A stretch of 64,000 nucleotides of DNA from Lithospermum erythrorhizon (lineage: Eukaryota; Streptophyta; Magnoliopsida; Boraginales; Boraginaceae), in NCBI GenBank assembly GCA_019722365.1, contig JADFUC010001146.1, forward strand, positions 868,001-932,000, given 5' to 3'. A program made the position numbers and the translations under genes. The first letter of the stretch is position 1; each line of letters begins with the position of its first letter. Below, piece by piece: positions 10,918-24,955 of this stretch. The notes beneath the pieces are model-generated. The model was not told the origin of the DNA and made no database searches. It saw only the letters and a list, made by a program, of their open reading frames with translations.

Positions 10918-13900
10918 CGGTGGAGTCGGCTTGGCTTATGTTTGACTGTTCAAATTAAGTAAAAAAATATACAAAAAAAATTATATTTGAGTTTTTCTTA
11001 AATTTTGTATAAAATTAAAAGGGTATTAGATAAAGTCTGGAGGGAGTACTAATTTTATAGCATTTTAACTTTTTTAAAGAATTTATCCTTTGTGATTGTA
11101 AGATCTCGAATCTTTGATTTTGTCATTGGGAGTATGATTCTAATTAGTAAGGTAGATCGAAAATATTAGATTTTGATATATATTTTATATAAAAGTATAC
11201 AATATATTTAAGAATATTTGAAAAATCAACACGTGGAAACTAAATTATTTTTTAAGGATGGAGTATGGTTCTAATTAAGTAACATAATAAGTATCGTATT
11301 AATAATAGTAATTTAGTAAAGTACTTTTCTCCGTCCATTTTTTCATAGTTGAACTTTGACGGTAAATATTTTATTTTATTGTTTTTTTTATAATATTTGT
11401 GAAAAATGGAAATCAATGGAAAATTTTAATTTTTAACTTTTACTAATATTTTTTTATGAAATATTATAAAATATAATAATATCTGATTAAGTTCAGTATA
11501 AAAAAATTGAAAAATTAATATGACGATTTTTTTTTTAGAGCAGAAGAAATAATAGATTTTGAAGGTGAAAATTAAAGTTAGAACAATACTAATTTTAATT
11601 CATTAGTTTACATTTGTTTAAGGATGGAATTGAAGAGGCTTCCATTTCATTACTAACAACTAACAAGTAACAAGTACTAGTAACGTCTTACATGCAAACT
11701 ATGATATTGACACGATTCAAATAGGTGTCTACAGGCGTGAATTGAATCGAAGTGTGGAAATGGTAAGTAGCTTTCTATTCTTCAACACTTTTTGGCTTTT
11801 AGGAATCCTTACCTGAAAAAAAGGTAGGAGAAATGAAGTCATGCGATGCACCTCTCCAAATTAGTATATCGTCTAAAGTTGTAAAATTAACTAAATATAA
11901 TAATTATAGAAAATGAAAACAAGTGAACGAAAGTAAGTAATTTGTGTAGAATGGAAACAGTAATAGATAAGACATAGAATCATTATTAGTTCAGAGTTTA
12001 AAATATAAAATTTTGCAACAGTCCACGACACTGTCTCCAGTCACGTTATCTTTATTAGATTTAATGGACTGGCGCCATGGTCATTATGGGCATTCCGACC
12101 ACGGTGGCTTCCATTTCATGTTTGCTTGATAAGAAACTTTCTCATCTTAGAATACATTAATCGTATTCAATTATCGCAATCGAAAGCGACATAGCTGAAA
12201 TTAGCACATGAGATGACTGGGAAAAAATGCGTCACTGGTAATATAGATAGTCTGAGTCAAATGCTCAGCATATACTTTACATTTTTGGGTAAAGATTATT
12301 ACAATTAATAACTATAACTTTTAGGAGTTAATAGTCGTATTGTCAATATATTTCTCATTTGGTATTGATCTTTATGTTTTAGATATTCTGTTGTCATCCT
12401 AATTTTTTAAAGTGTTATGGAGTTACTACTTTGTCCAAAATTCTGTCAAGCCCCAATTTTTAAAATCACATGCCTCATGATAGCGACAATTTAAAATATT
12501 CAATTTGTCAATTTCATGGCTAATAAACTAAAAACTTAAATAAAACAAATAAGCCCTTATCTTCAATCAACAACTTTTTCGTCCGCAGACATGAGCTTTA
12601 ATCTCTGGGTGCTTGTATCACCGTCCTCATAAAAGACAATATCGATAACTTAACACAAATGGGTAAATATGTAAAAGAAATAAATTTTAGCCACTCTGAT
12701 AATTCAAGCCTAAAAGACTTTAAGAACACCACCTCTGAACCACACCCTTATTATTTCACCATCAAAATCCAATTCCAACACATGATTATTTGTGCTAGCA
12801 TCAACTTTCCATATTATAGCATCAGTTGGAGGATGTATTAGTATAAATTAGAGTTTTACTCTAGTTACATACTTGTCAGTTAATTCACAGCAATTATATG
12901 TGTGGTTGGGAAATGATTAACTTTGTTGTGTGATATTGTGGTAAAATGCAAGATGGTTTTTGTAGGTCTTTTAAGTTTGGTGCTTATGTGTTCGTACTTC
13001 CCAGGCTAAGCACATTTTCTTGTACTGGAAGAGTGGAGACACGGTGGAGGTTGGTGTGCTTTCAAACCGGGGCGTAAGCCGGCCTGACAGGTATAAAAAG
13101 CCATTGTGTTGTTTACTTTAACAGGACACTCGTGTTCCTGAAGACCAAGCCATCACGTCACGGAATTCAGCCTTTCTTGGTGTGGACTAGCGGAGGCATC
13201 TGACCTTTAATGGTGCAATTTAGTCCAGGAGTTTCAACGGAGGCCATTGAGAAAGTTGATAACTTTTATCCATTGCGTATTGTAAAGCCCTCTTGTATTC
13301 ACTCATTATATGAATTTAACTATATGTATATTGTATTTCGTTTATATACATTTATTCGATCTTGGTTGCTTTTGTGCATGTTTTATTATGAACTAGTTGC
13401 GTAATTTTTCTAACACAAGATATAGCTGTCATTAGATTTAATGTCAATTTAATATGGAAATTTGTGGTTTTGGGTCTCAAAATATACAATTGGAGTTGGG
13501 TTTCACCGTGAAGTTGGAAGTGGGGTTTGGTCTCAAAATTCAATTATGTTTGATTTCGGATTTTTGATGCTCACGGTTTTGGTTATCGGGCACTAGAGTT
13601 GCTTTGGTGTTGAAAGTTCTTTGAGGAAGGTAGTTTGTGGGCGTGAGGAAAGACAAATGTTAGGGAAAACGAGTTTGTGAATATTTTTTTGTTAAAAAGG
13701 GTAAAATTACCCCTCTAGCGTAAATTGTGTTCCGCGTGACAACAGGAGAATAACGGAAGAGTGTGAGAAAAACCAAATGGAACTGTTGTTGAAAATTAGG
13801 TGATCAAATGGAATAAATTCGAAATAGAGGCGCCTGTAGTCTTGCTTCAATGCTTCTTTCTGTAGCATTAAAATACGTATGTCTTTCGAATAAATACGTT

Positions 13901-16900
13901 GAAAGTATATATATACTATAAAATCACGTGGTTTTAGGAGTAAATGTGTTTAAGCGTATATATATGCTCAAATCACTCCCCATTTGGTATATATAATACT
14001 CGGATCGGGAGCATGTTAACGGTGTTAACGTATGGTGTTAGCGAGAGGGAGGCAAATTCTTCTTTAAAATATGGGTGATCAAGCTTAGGGAAATAAAGGG
14101 TAAACATAGGTAATCACACGACCATTAACTCTCTTTTTTAACACAAGACTTGTTCATTATGATAATTATGGTTCCTCAATAGTTCCACTTAACATTTGAG
14201 TATAAAGTTAAAACAAAAGGCGGTGAATATATAGAATACGAGCAAGCAAATAGTGACACGAGCTAAGTTTTCAATGATGACAAATTTTCAATTGCAATTG
14301 GTGTGATATCCAGTTATCCACCACGGCATAATATGAAAGAACATTTGTAATCAGGCGGCGGCAATATAAATTAATAATGTTGAGATAAACAAAATTTGAT
14401 AATTTAAAGGTTATTAATTATCGATAAATTAATAAATTATTAATTTAAAGTTTTTAATAAACGTGTATGCGTTAATGAAACGGATTTATTGAGATAGATC
14501 CGAAAAGATGTAAACGTCAAAGATATCGAAATATAGTTAAAACACAAAAAGATAATAGGAAATAATATTAATTATTCTCATATTAATAAGTTTAGTCTTA
14601 TTAATTACCATGAGTATTTTCTGATAATAGATAAATATAAACTGATGCAGTAGCATATTTAAATAAGTTTAATTGATTGATATTATATTACTCTTGTCAT
14701 TTTTATAAAGAATATTCAATGCATTATCTTTATCTGATAATACTCATCTGATAGGTGTCGCAAAATAAACTACAAAAAAATACTTAAGGAATTGCGTGAG
14801 TACAAGAGAGAACTTTAAAAGACTTGCAAGCGTGGTTTGAGGAAAAATTTCTCATGAACTTTAAAAGAAAACAAGCAACAATAGAAATATATTTTCATTA
14901 AGTTGTAATAATTATTTTTTCAATTTCTAAAATTTATTAATTTGTGATTTTCTTGAGACCTATATTATATAAGAATTTTTTGAAGTTATTATCTTATTAT
15001 TTTATCGAGTTTTATAAATTCTTTAAATGACGAAATTGGACAAATTTATTATTTTAGAAAATTTATTAATTTATGAAATATTAATTTATAGAGTTTTTAC
15101 GAGGAATTAATATATTACTCCGTAATTGTCGATTGATAAAATCAGCATTTATACATCCGAAGAGTATAAGAGTAAAGGTATTTTATTTGAGTGACAAAGT
15201 TGACCCAACAATAAATTCCTAATGAAGAAGGGCACCACATTCGATCTGTTTTTGAGTGATGCACGGAACTCAATGCAAGATGATTAGGAATAATACCAAG
15301 TTATCAATTCACAATTGCGGCTATACACGCGCTCAAAAATGATCCTAAAAATTATACTTCATTTGCTTGTGGAAAATGGAGTTCCAACTCGCCTAATAGG
15401 ACAAAAATTCAAGAATATTATTTCTTATCCTAAAAAAGGGATCAAATTTTGAATATTAAAAAATGTGAAATCATCGTATTAATGACATTTCAAAGTTTTC
15501 GTCATGTAATACCACAGAAACAGCTCCATGTGAGAGTTGATTAGGTATTAGGCATCAAAAATGAAGAATCGTTGAAACAGAGATCCTTCGTGGCTCGCAT
15601 CTTTCACATAAATGATTCATTAACTCATAACTCAACTTATTAAAACCGACAAAATATAAAACTGCTTGAATTAACTATGCTCACTAAAAGTTCTTTAATT
15701 AAGTTAAAAGCTGGAGCTAGAGCTCAAGTTCATTTGCTTAGAATTCCTAATCGAATTTTGGTGTAGCGTAAATTCTTTCTGACGTCTTGTTTGTGAATTT
15801 TAAGAGCACAAATTACCGAGTTAGTTCACATTCGAGGAATTATGAAATGCTGATTACAGATGGAGTGCCTTATGATCCCAATTCCCAAACGGGTTGGGCA
15901 GTCGTAAAATTTATTTTTTGATAAACTAAAAAGTCAAGATCGAAAATAACCAGCTATGTTGTTACAAAGTCCCAACTCTAATGTAAGATAACCTAACATT
16001 TGACAGTGAATAGTGAGCCATGAAGGTTCATTTAGTCCAAATAGTTGTAGAATAGGTAAGAATAAAATTTTGTATGATACTCAAGCAATTGATACATTAG
16101 CCTAACTTTGTCATTAAGACACCAAAATATACTAAGATATAAATTGGTCACATTACATGCTTCTTGAAGAATTGTCAATGTACAACTGGTACAAGGAGTG
16201 GAATATGAGCATGATATGCATGAGAATATTTTATTATGGACATGCAACATATGGCAGATTAGCTTTGTGTCTTCGATTGGTGTTCATGGCTCGATGTCTA
16301 ATTAGCTCATGATCTCATACCAGTCGATTTTGGGCATATCGATACATCAATAATCAATCGATACCCACATTGGGATAAGATGTATATTTACTACATGATA
16401 CCTTGAAGGATCCATTTCCATTTGTTGAATACTTGTAATGAAAAACATTAATCTGTTGGAAATAAAAGTGTAGACATATCATATTGTATGTCATATACAA
16501 TCTAATTATGAGATACACTCTACTCTTTAACCTATAGACTATAGTTCATGAAAAAACATGCCCCCTCTCACGCGCCAAAGGCCGTCAACGCCAGCTAAAA
16601 CAGTTGAACAACATACTTCCTATTCATTGTCTATTTCTCTTCCTATTTCAAACGCTTTCTTCATTTCTTTCTCCTACATTTTATATATCCTCTTATTTTA
16701 ATCGTCATTATCGTACTTCACATCACCTTATAGCGTTTAATTATCTTAGTTGCGATCATTTGTGCTTCAACATTATGCAGAGACTACAGTACTAATGATG
16801 ATGATTAGTACTAATAATGTTGATAAGTTGAATTAATCAATAGATTGCTTGTGTGATTGAGGCATGCGTAATGGGAGCAGAATTTTGGGAATTTGAGAAA

Positions 16901-17123
16901 ATCAGGAGAAAAATAATGTATTATCCTGAATTTCATTTTGAGTAATACTTTAATTTACTCTAACGTCCTCCTTTGCTTTTAAGGTAAATCCTCAAACTTC
17001 TATTTCTACATATAAGTAATGATAACTGTATATATATAGAGAAAGCTAGACTTGTAAGAAAATAAAATGTGCACTAATAAGAGTGGTTGTTAACTTGTTA
17101 TTGCTTCTTTTTTATAGAAAAAA
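10918..17123. other. Six-kilobase intergenic region without a clear gene
   Basis: Very AT-rich. No open frame here looks like a conserved protein. Visible items are half-elements ending in GGAGGGAGTA (near 11036) and starting CTCCGTCC (near 11331), typical of MITE ends, and a less AT-rich island at about 12990-13260 with no recognisable long frame. The last ~100 bases contain TATATATA (near 17029), a plausible TATA box for the beta-galactosidase gene that follows. Confidence 0.5.
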
Positions 17124-20100
17124 ATGGTGCTGCTCCTGAGATTGTTGTGGTTGCTCTTTTTGGTGGCGGCGGCGGCGGAGGGGAGAAATGTGAGCTACGA
17201 CGGCAGAGCATTAATAATTGATGGGGAGAGGAAGCTGTTGTTCTCTGGTTCCATTCATTATCCTCGTAGCACTCCTGATGTAAGCCTCTTCCTCTTCCTC
17301 TGTATTTGTTTTTGAATATTTGTGTACCTTCATTTTAAAAAATAGTTCAATTTTTCGATATTAATTGACGTATAATTACAGTTAAATCATAATTTTTATG
17401 ATATTAATAGTAAAATAAAGAACATTATATTTTTCACAAAATATTGTACAAATTTTTAAAAAATAATTAAGTTCAAAATTTAACAATTCAGCCATCAAAT
17501 TATGGTTAGTCATTTAATCAATCATTTTAAGATGGATATGATAATTATACTATGGTTTTTCCAAAATATATTATACAAAATAAACATGTGTCGTCAAAAA
17601 CAAAAGATGGTAATCACCAAAATTTAAAACATTACAATTGGTTGAAAAGTAACATTTGAAAACGTTGTTGTTAAAATTTGTTGAACTAATTAAAAGTTTA
17701 AGGGCTGCACTTTTAAAGTAGTAAAATGTGACCTTGATCTATCAGGATTCCATATGTTCAGATTCTTAGGTGATAGACTAGACAGAAATTTAGTAGACGA
17801 CACTGAAATTCATTCTCTTGTTACAATAAATTTTCTGTTTAGTTACCAGTCACAATGTGATGTGAATGTCTAAGTTAGTTAATATTACTTCAAAGGATGT
17901 AGAGAACTAGAGACTGTTTATGGTCCACAATATTAGAAATTTCCTTCTTTCTTAAAATTGATTTATAAATATTACATTAATTTATACAAGTAATAAACAC
18001 GAAAATTAACCGTGATTTTAGACACCTTAACAAATAGTATCACAAAAAGTATAATCTAGTAACTGGTACGAAAAATGTGGCAAATTAGAACAATAGGAAT
18101 TTGATTATTTATTTTTTGGGTAGATGTGGCCGTCTCTGATAACGAAAGGCAAACAAGGGGGACTGGATGTGATTGAAACTTATGTGTTTTGGAACATACA
18201 TGAACCTCAACCAGGCCAGGTGATTTATTTTGGAAAACTATACTAATTCATGAAATGGTAGCATCATAATAAATAACACTAATGATTACATTGATTTTTA
18301 ATTTCCAGTATGATTTTACTGGAAGAAAAGACCTAGTGAAATTCATAAAAGAAATCCAGTCTCAAGGTCTCTATGCATGCTTACGTATTGGACCATTTAT
18401 TGAAAGTGAATGGAACTATGGGTAAAATAATGTTCTCCCATTATCTCTTAATTCACATTTTAGCATACATTTTAATAATTGATATCTTCATTGAGCGTAT
18501 CAACGTATTTAATAACCGATATCTGAATGGAGCGTGTATATTAATAAGTAATATTGTTTTCCAATTTCAGAGGACTACCATTTTGGTTGCACGATGTGCC
18601 GGGAATTGTTTTTCGATCAAATAATGAACCATTCAAGGTATGATGATGATTTAATTGTTCATTTTAATCACATTGATTCATTCATGACACCATTTGGTAT
18701 GTTTATTTTCTGCCATTATCTTTTTAGAAATCTATTGTGTTGTTATCTTATCAATTATTCCATTTTGACAAACAGTATTACATGCAAAACTTCACAACGA
18801 AGATAGTGAACATGATGAAGGCAGAGGGATTATATGCTTCCCAAGGAGGACCAATTATACTTTCACAGGTTCATAAACTATTAATAATCTAAAATCAATT
18901 TTTTCTTTATGATTTTACTAAAAGTGCATTTGTTAATTTGTTGTAATTTAATTAAGGTGCATTTTATAGATTGAGAATGAGTACCAAAATGTTGAAAGAG
19001 CTTTTGGCCAAAAAGGCACATCTTATGTTCTATGGGCTGCCAAAATGGCTGTTGGACTGGATACTGGAGTCCCATGGGTCATGTGCAAGCAAGATGATGC
19101 TCCTAATCCAATTGTAATCATCCCCTTATTTTTGACATCCTATACTGCATTTATTTTCATTTACCTTCTTAAATGAAATAATTCCTCAAATCAAAGGTGT
19201 CATCTTTTTGTTGTTAAGCTTGATAATTTTTGATTTAAATAAAAAGTTTTAAATATTAAGTAAGATCGCTTATTTTTGACGAGAGGAAAATGAAGCAAGG
19301 ACAATTTTTTCGATTATTAGTACTACTCCCATTATATGAAATAATTGTTATTATACTCATAATCAGCAAAGTTATTGTTTTGAGCTTTTCATTTTTCATG
19401 GTTAGATTTAGTATAGATATTTTTGTTTTGTGTTTTATAATATTTATGAAAAAATATATCAATAAAAATAAAAAATTAAATTATTTAATTGATATATTTT
19501 TAAGCGAGTATTATAAAATTTTAAAAAAAAATATTTACGGTCAGTTTAGCCCAGAAAAAAAGTGGCATCCAACAATAATTTTATGTGAAAGAAGACGAGT
19601 AATTATTATCAATTTATCACCATATAGATAAATACATGCAATGGGATGAGATGTGGGGACACTTTTGTTGGGCCAAATTCACCCAACAAGCCAGCTATGT
19701 GGACTGAGAACTGGACAAGTTTGTGAGTATTAATTTTTTGACTTTTGTCATTTTAATGGTATCACTTATCACAACAACATTATGCTTTTCAAACATTTCA
19801 TATAGTCTTAATAAAAGGATATAAAGACACTTTGCTCATCAATGTTACTAAAGAGTTGCATTATTTGTGTTGATGAAGTTATGAAGTGTTTGGCAATGAC
19901 ACAAGATTGAGGTCAGCTGAAGATATAGCCTTTCATACAGCTCTGTTCATTGCAAGGAAGAATGGGACCTTTGTAAATTATTACATGGTTTGTAAGCATT
20001 ACTTCAACTTTTGTGACCCATCCAACAGTATTAAGATAATATAATTACTCAATAATGATATTCATGACTTCATGTTAATATATCGTATTGTGCTCAATAA

Positions 20101-21092
20101 GTATGTACGATGTCTAAATATTCTTATACTAAATGTCTTAAGCAGCACAAAAAGTAAGCTTGATGCAAGAAAATGAAATATATGATAAGTTTTATACGAG
20201 GGTTGAAGTAGAATCTTGCGTGTAAATGCTTGAGTGTAATCGCGCTAGTATTTCACTTGTTATTTATATGTCTTGAGGCTGCTTTAGTATGAATCTGGTA
20301 TTGGCCGCAGAGCAATACATTGAACTTCTATCTTGTACAACAAAAACCACTCTAATTCTTTTCTTTGCCAAATATTTATATAATTTAACTTTACTCTAGC
20401 TTATGCTATTGCATCCTCAACGGCTAGTTACGTAGCCTGATACATACGTCAATCCCCCAATCTTTGATTGCCCAGATGATAATCTTTTTGATTATATAAA
20501 ATCTTCAATGGCTAATTGATATGCGCTAGCGGAAAACTTTTTAAACTTTATTGGTAACGACAATCAATGTCAGATTGATTGTTTCCTTAAATCACATGAT
20601 TCTTTGATTGCATCTGTTTTGCTTCCATAGTTAACTGATCCACTCATTAGCTCCTTCGATAACAGTCAAACAACTAAGCGGGTCCGTCTTCCTCATTAAG
20701 AGCGATTGCCTTAATCACTCCATCGGATTGATCCTCGATCAACTTATATCAATACCTCAGCAATTGATCCTCTTTATCTTGCACAATAAATTCTTCGGCG
20801 GATCTTCGTGATCGGCACTTTTCTGAGGGTTTGGCATACTGAAAGCATTAGCCAGCAGTCTGGAGTAGTAAACACCGTGGTTACAAAATTCATATGTGAT
20901 CCTAAATGGAGTTATATTAACAGTATCATGGTGGAACAAACTTTGGAAGGACGACATCTTCATTTGTGAAAACAAGTTACTATGATGAAGCCCCTTTAGA
21001 TGAATATGGTAAATTATCATCGTCCCTCACATTAATATATGTGCATCTGTGTCTTCTCATTTTCATATGTTACTATTAATATTAATATTAAT

Positions 21093-21129
<37 letters not shown>

Positions 21130-21139
21130 TCTTATGTAA

Positions 21140-21176
<37 letters not shown>

Positions 21177-23413
21177 GTGATTTCAGGCTTGATTAGGCAA
21201 CCAAAATGGGGTCATCTCAAGGATTTACATGCAGCTGTAAAGCTATGTTCAGAGACTCTACTTGAAGGAACCCAAGTTAATATATCCTTTAGTAGTCCAT
21301 TACAAGAGGTAAATAATTGATCAAGGGTGCTGGCGCTCAGCAATTGATTGTCTGGCTAGGCCATTAGGTTGTCATTTGCAAACAATATAATCCATTACCA
21401 GATTATATCTGTTGATTTAATTCTAAAAAATTGGAATATAGGGCTATGTGTTCAGAAGAGACTCAGGAGAATGTGCAGCCTTCCTTGTGAACAATGATGG
21501 CAGAAAAAATGTAGCAGTGCAATTTTATAATGCTTCATTTCAACTTCCTCCAAAATCAATTAGCATTTTACCTGATTGCCTAACCGTGGCTTTCAACACT
21601 GCCAAGGCAAGTACATTGCAAATTTTGAGTAAGAAAATCGACTTTAAATTTAGCTTATTCAAATAAAAAATTAACGTTCAGAATTCGTCATATATACTTG
21701 TTATGTACTTATCTAACAGGATAAATCTTTTGATAACAAATCGAAGTTATACATATAAATTATTGATTCAAAATATGCTGACCGTGAAGCGTCTATCTGA
21801 CCACACAGACTTGTATCGTCATCTATTCAGAAATAATACTAAATTTTAGTGCACCAAATCTCCTTGTAGGTGAACTCACCATTCAACACAAGAACAAGAA
21901 AACCAGTTACAAAATTCGAGTCTTGGGAAGAATTTAACGAAGTAATTCCTGGATTTGAGGATACCACAGAGAGGTCTCAAACATTATTAGAGCACACCAA
22001 CACCACAAAAGATCAATCAGATTATCTTTGGTACACAACAAGGTAAAAAGTTTCTTCTACTCTTATTTGTTGAACATTGTTTATGAAGTCTTTTTTTAAA
22101 TAACAATTTCTTTTGTTACATGATACTTTTAGTTTTGAAAGTGATGATACCCTGGATGCAGAATCTGTACTCGTTGTCAACTCTCTTGGACATTCCTTAC
22201 ATGCATTTGTCAATGGAGAATACTTAGGTTAGGATTATTAGATGTCCATATTAATTTTCATGTTTGGATAAAAAATACTACTCCCTCAATCCCGAAAATA
22301 TTGTCTATGTTCGGAATTATCTAAATTTTGAATATTAATGGCTGGCTTTTAAAACTTCCAACTCTCTTTCGCTTCTAAAATTATACAGGTTATGTACATG
22401 GGACTCATGAAAATACAACTTGTACATTGAAGAAAAGCTTTTATTTGGAAGATGGGGCTAACAACATTTCGATTCTCAGTGTGATGGTTGGATTACCGGT
22501 ACCATTCAACTTTACTCATCCATTAATCGTTATCTGTGTTCATCGGACTAGCTTTGAAATATAAAGATCATTTAAAGTTCGATTTTCATATTTCAAATAT
22601 ATAAGATTTACTATTTTACAATGAGCAGGACTCAGGAGCACATCTTGAACGCAGGGTATCTGGAGTTAATCAAGTTGAGATTCAAGAAAGTCATCGAATT
22701 ATAAAATTAACTAAGTCGAACTCATGGGGATATCAGGTTTCTTATTTACTCCATTTCCAAATTTGCTCGGAGTGTCGGAGTACATTTTTCTAATCTTGAA
22801 TCGAATCGAATTTTGTTATGTACAAGGTTGGACTGCTTGGTGAGGAATTACAGATTTATGATGAACAAGGGTACTCACAAATCTCCCAGTGGAGTAATTT
22901 CAACTCTACTCCTCAACCACTAACATGGTACAAGGTACATTTTGTGACATTTCTCTAAATCCATGATAAAATATGTCTTGATACCCTCACCGTGATTGCT
23001 CATGTTCATCATCAAGCCAAATGGTATAGCATTGACCTTATTGTTCTTCAGTTTACATTATTGAAGTAACTTATAGACGTTTACTGTCACTCGAACAGAC
23101 TGAGTTTGATGCTCCATATGGAAGCGACCCCTTAGCGTTAAACCTTGGATCAATGGGAAAAGGAGAAGTTTGGGTGAATGGAGAAAGCATAGGGAGATAT
23201 TGGATTTCTTTTCATACAAAAGCAGGCTATCCTTCACAGACATGGTACAACGTACCAAGGTCTTTCCTCAAACCTAGAGGAAATCTGCTGGTTCTGTTTG
23301 AGGAAGAATCTGGAAATCCACTTGATATTACACTCGATGATGTTTCCGTCCCCAACGATCATGGCAGCAACGACCTGAACCTCTCTTGGTTGAAGCGCAG
23401 TGCAACTGACTGA
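17124..23413 (+). CDS. BGAL16: Beta-galactosidase, GH35 family (BGAL16-type)
   Basis: A secreted glycoside hydrolase that removes terminal beta-D-galactose from cell-wall polysaccharides. Seventeen exons join in phase to 717 aa: 17124-17279, 18124-18219, 18309-18421, 18571-18637, 18776-18868, 18970-19113, 19628-19722, 19879-19987, 20924-21008, 21187-21308, 21442-21606, 21870-22042, 22133-22227, 22389-22498, 22629-22736, 22827-22934, 23099-23413. A leucine-rich signal peptide (~19 residues) leads into the TIM barrel. The acid/base Glu is in QIENEYQ, the nucleophile in MWTENWT, and [12 protein letters not shown] spans an exon junction. The protein stops after the jelly-roll domains ([19 protein letters not shown]) and lacks the C-terminal galactose-binding lectin domain, as BGAL16 does. 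The intron after exon 11 uses a GC donor (AAG|GCAAGT, 21607). No lesion is seen. Confidence 0.95.
19255..19620. repeat. MITE-like AT-rich sequence in BGAL intron 7
   Basis: This intronic stretch shares several phrases (TTTATGAAAAAATATATCAATAAAAA, split here by AT tracts, and TTTACGGTCAGTTTAGCC) with the element at 50603-50774. Both belong to the same dispersed AT-rich repeat family. Exact ends are not clear. Confidence 0.4.
21097..21173. repeat. Paired (AT)n microsatellites in BGAL intron 9
   Basis: Two uninterrupted TA/AT runs of about 30 bases each (21097-21129 and 21142-21173) are separated by a short unique spacer. They lie just before the exon starting at 21187. Confidence 0.9.
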
Positions 23414-24623
23414 TTGTGCAAACAATGTTTCACCATTCGAATTTATTCACACAAAACAAACTCAAGACTTGAATGAGTTAATACAAAGAAATAGTTCACA
23501 AGGTATAGAAATTCACACACATAGAACAAAAGTAATTTTAATACACTACATGTTTGTTTTAGCTCAAAATTTGATTAGCTATGAAGGCAATATGAGCACA
23601 TGAATCTGGCTAATACATTAGTGTTGGGTAAATAAAAATTCAATGGCGTCTGTGTTTAAGCGATGCAGCAATTTGATCATTATGTTTCAGAAAATGTTTT
23701 ATTCGATCATACATGTTTTAAAGGTGTCCCACCGGTGCATCAAATCGAAATGGAAGTTAAGTTGATTTTTTAAGAGTAAGTGTGAGGGTAAGAGTGTCAA
23801 ACCATGTTTTAGCGATACTCTGTGTTTAGTTTTATAGATAGTTTAAGAGTAATTTATGTTAATTTTTATGAAGCATTAATTAGTTAAGTGTGTCTAAATA
23901 ATTAATATATTTGTTTGAAGTAATTAATTTAACAGAATTCTTTTGTGTTCTTGGTTTTCATTCTTATATTTATTAAATAAATTATAGTAATTTCATAATT
24001 AATACTACCTCAATCCTTAATTGTCCCACACCCAAATTTTGTTAAATACTGCTAAAATTTTCCCAATTAAATATATTTTATTTTAATGTTATATAATATC
24101 TCTTATAATATATCAGTAGAAGATTTTAAAATGTGAATTTTTAATTGATATAATTTTAAATGAAGTATTATCTGACCAACGAAAATGTCTATAATTGAAG
24201 TTGAATGAGCAAAAATCCAAAAAAATAAAGCAATCTTTGTGGGATGGAAGCTCAATAGTTAATAATTAATTCTAGTGAATTAATTAATAATTTACTAAAT
24301 AATTAATAATTAACAGAATTAAAATTTAAGTAATTATTTAATTATTATTTTAATATTAAATAAATTGATGATTATTTATTATTATTAATTAATAAGAAAA
24401 AAAATCTAATATGTCAATTAATATTATTAATTGATCTGTTAGTAAATGTACTCAATATGTGTTGATGTATTAATGCATTAATGCGTGCCGTGTTGCATTT
24501 GTTAATTACTAACAATTTTGCCCAAATATAAATTCAACGTGTGCTATTTCTGAAATTATTACTTCGTGTGTGCTCGTTAGGAACAAAAAAGGAAGGAATT
24601 TCCACCATGGAAAAGTTTCCCGC
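23414..24623. other. Intergenic region after BGAL
   Basis: AT-rich, with no gene seen. It contains one MITE-like element (about 24003-24250; separate entry) and a very AT-rich run of TTAATTAAT-type sequence at 24255-24420. Confidence 0.6.
24003..24250. mobile_element. MITE-like element
   Basis: The left end reads TACTACCTCAATCCTTAATTG and the right end reads CAATCTTTGTGGGATGGAAG. The right end is approximately the inverted complement of the left end (ATTGTCCCACA against TGTGGGATGG). About 248 bases, AT-rich, no coding capacity. Confidence 0.5.
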
Positions 24624-24955
24624 CTCTGTTCATTGCAAGGAAGAATGGGACCTTTGTAAATTATTACATGGTATGCAGGCATTAGTTCAATATTTTGTGA
24701 CACATCAAAATTGTGATGAAATGCTCATGGTTTATCGATAATTGAATTGATATTAATATTAAGTATATAATTTAATCGATAATTGTGTTGAGCTGTAAGC
24801 ACCATAATTACAAAATTCACATGTGAATATGTGATCCTAAATGGAGCTGTATTAACAGTATCATGGTGGAACAAACTTTGGGAGGACGACATCTGCATTT
24901 GTGAAAACAAGTTACTATGATGAAGCCCTTTTAGATGAATATGGTAAATAATCAT
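24624..24955 (+). pseudogene. Duplicated fragment of BGAL exons 8 and 9
   Basis: The first ~49 bases (24624-24672) repeat the 3' end of BGAL exon 8 ([15 protein letters not shown] region) almost base for base. Positions 24859-24943 repeat exon 9 with the same length of 85 bases ([14 protein letters not shown]..). The surrounding intron sequence also matches, including the acceptor context and the GTAAAT donor. The intron between the two pieces is about 186 bases here but about 936 in the intact gene. No other BGAL exon is near, so this is a partial segmental copy and cannot encode an enzyme. Confidence 0.9.

Noticed and set aside
12990..13260. Less AT-rich island with short frame containing KSGDTVEV
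   Set aside because: It recalled an Agenet-type motif, but the frame is too short and no neighbouring exon supports it.
20757..21020. Minus-strand frames at 20757-21020 and 24725-24955 with near-identical starts
   Set aside because: They are the antisense of BGAL exon 9 and of its duplicate; the similarity reflects the DNA duplication, not a gene family.
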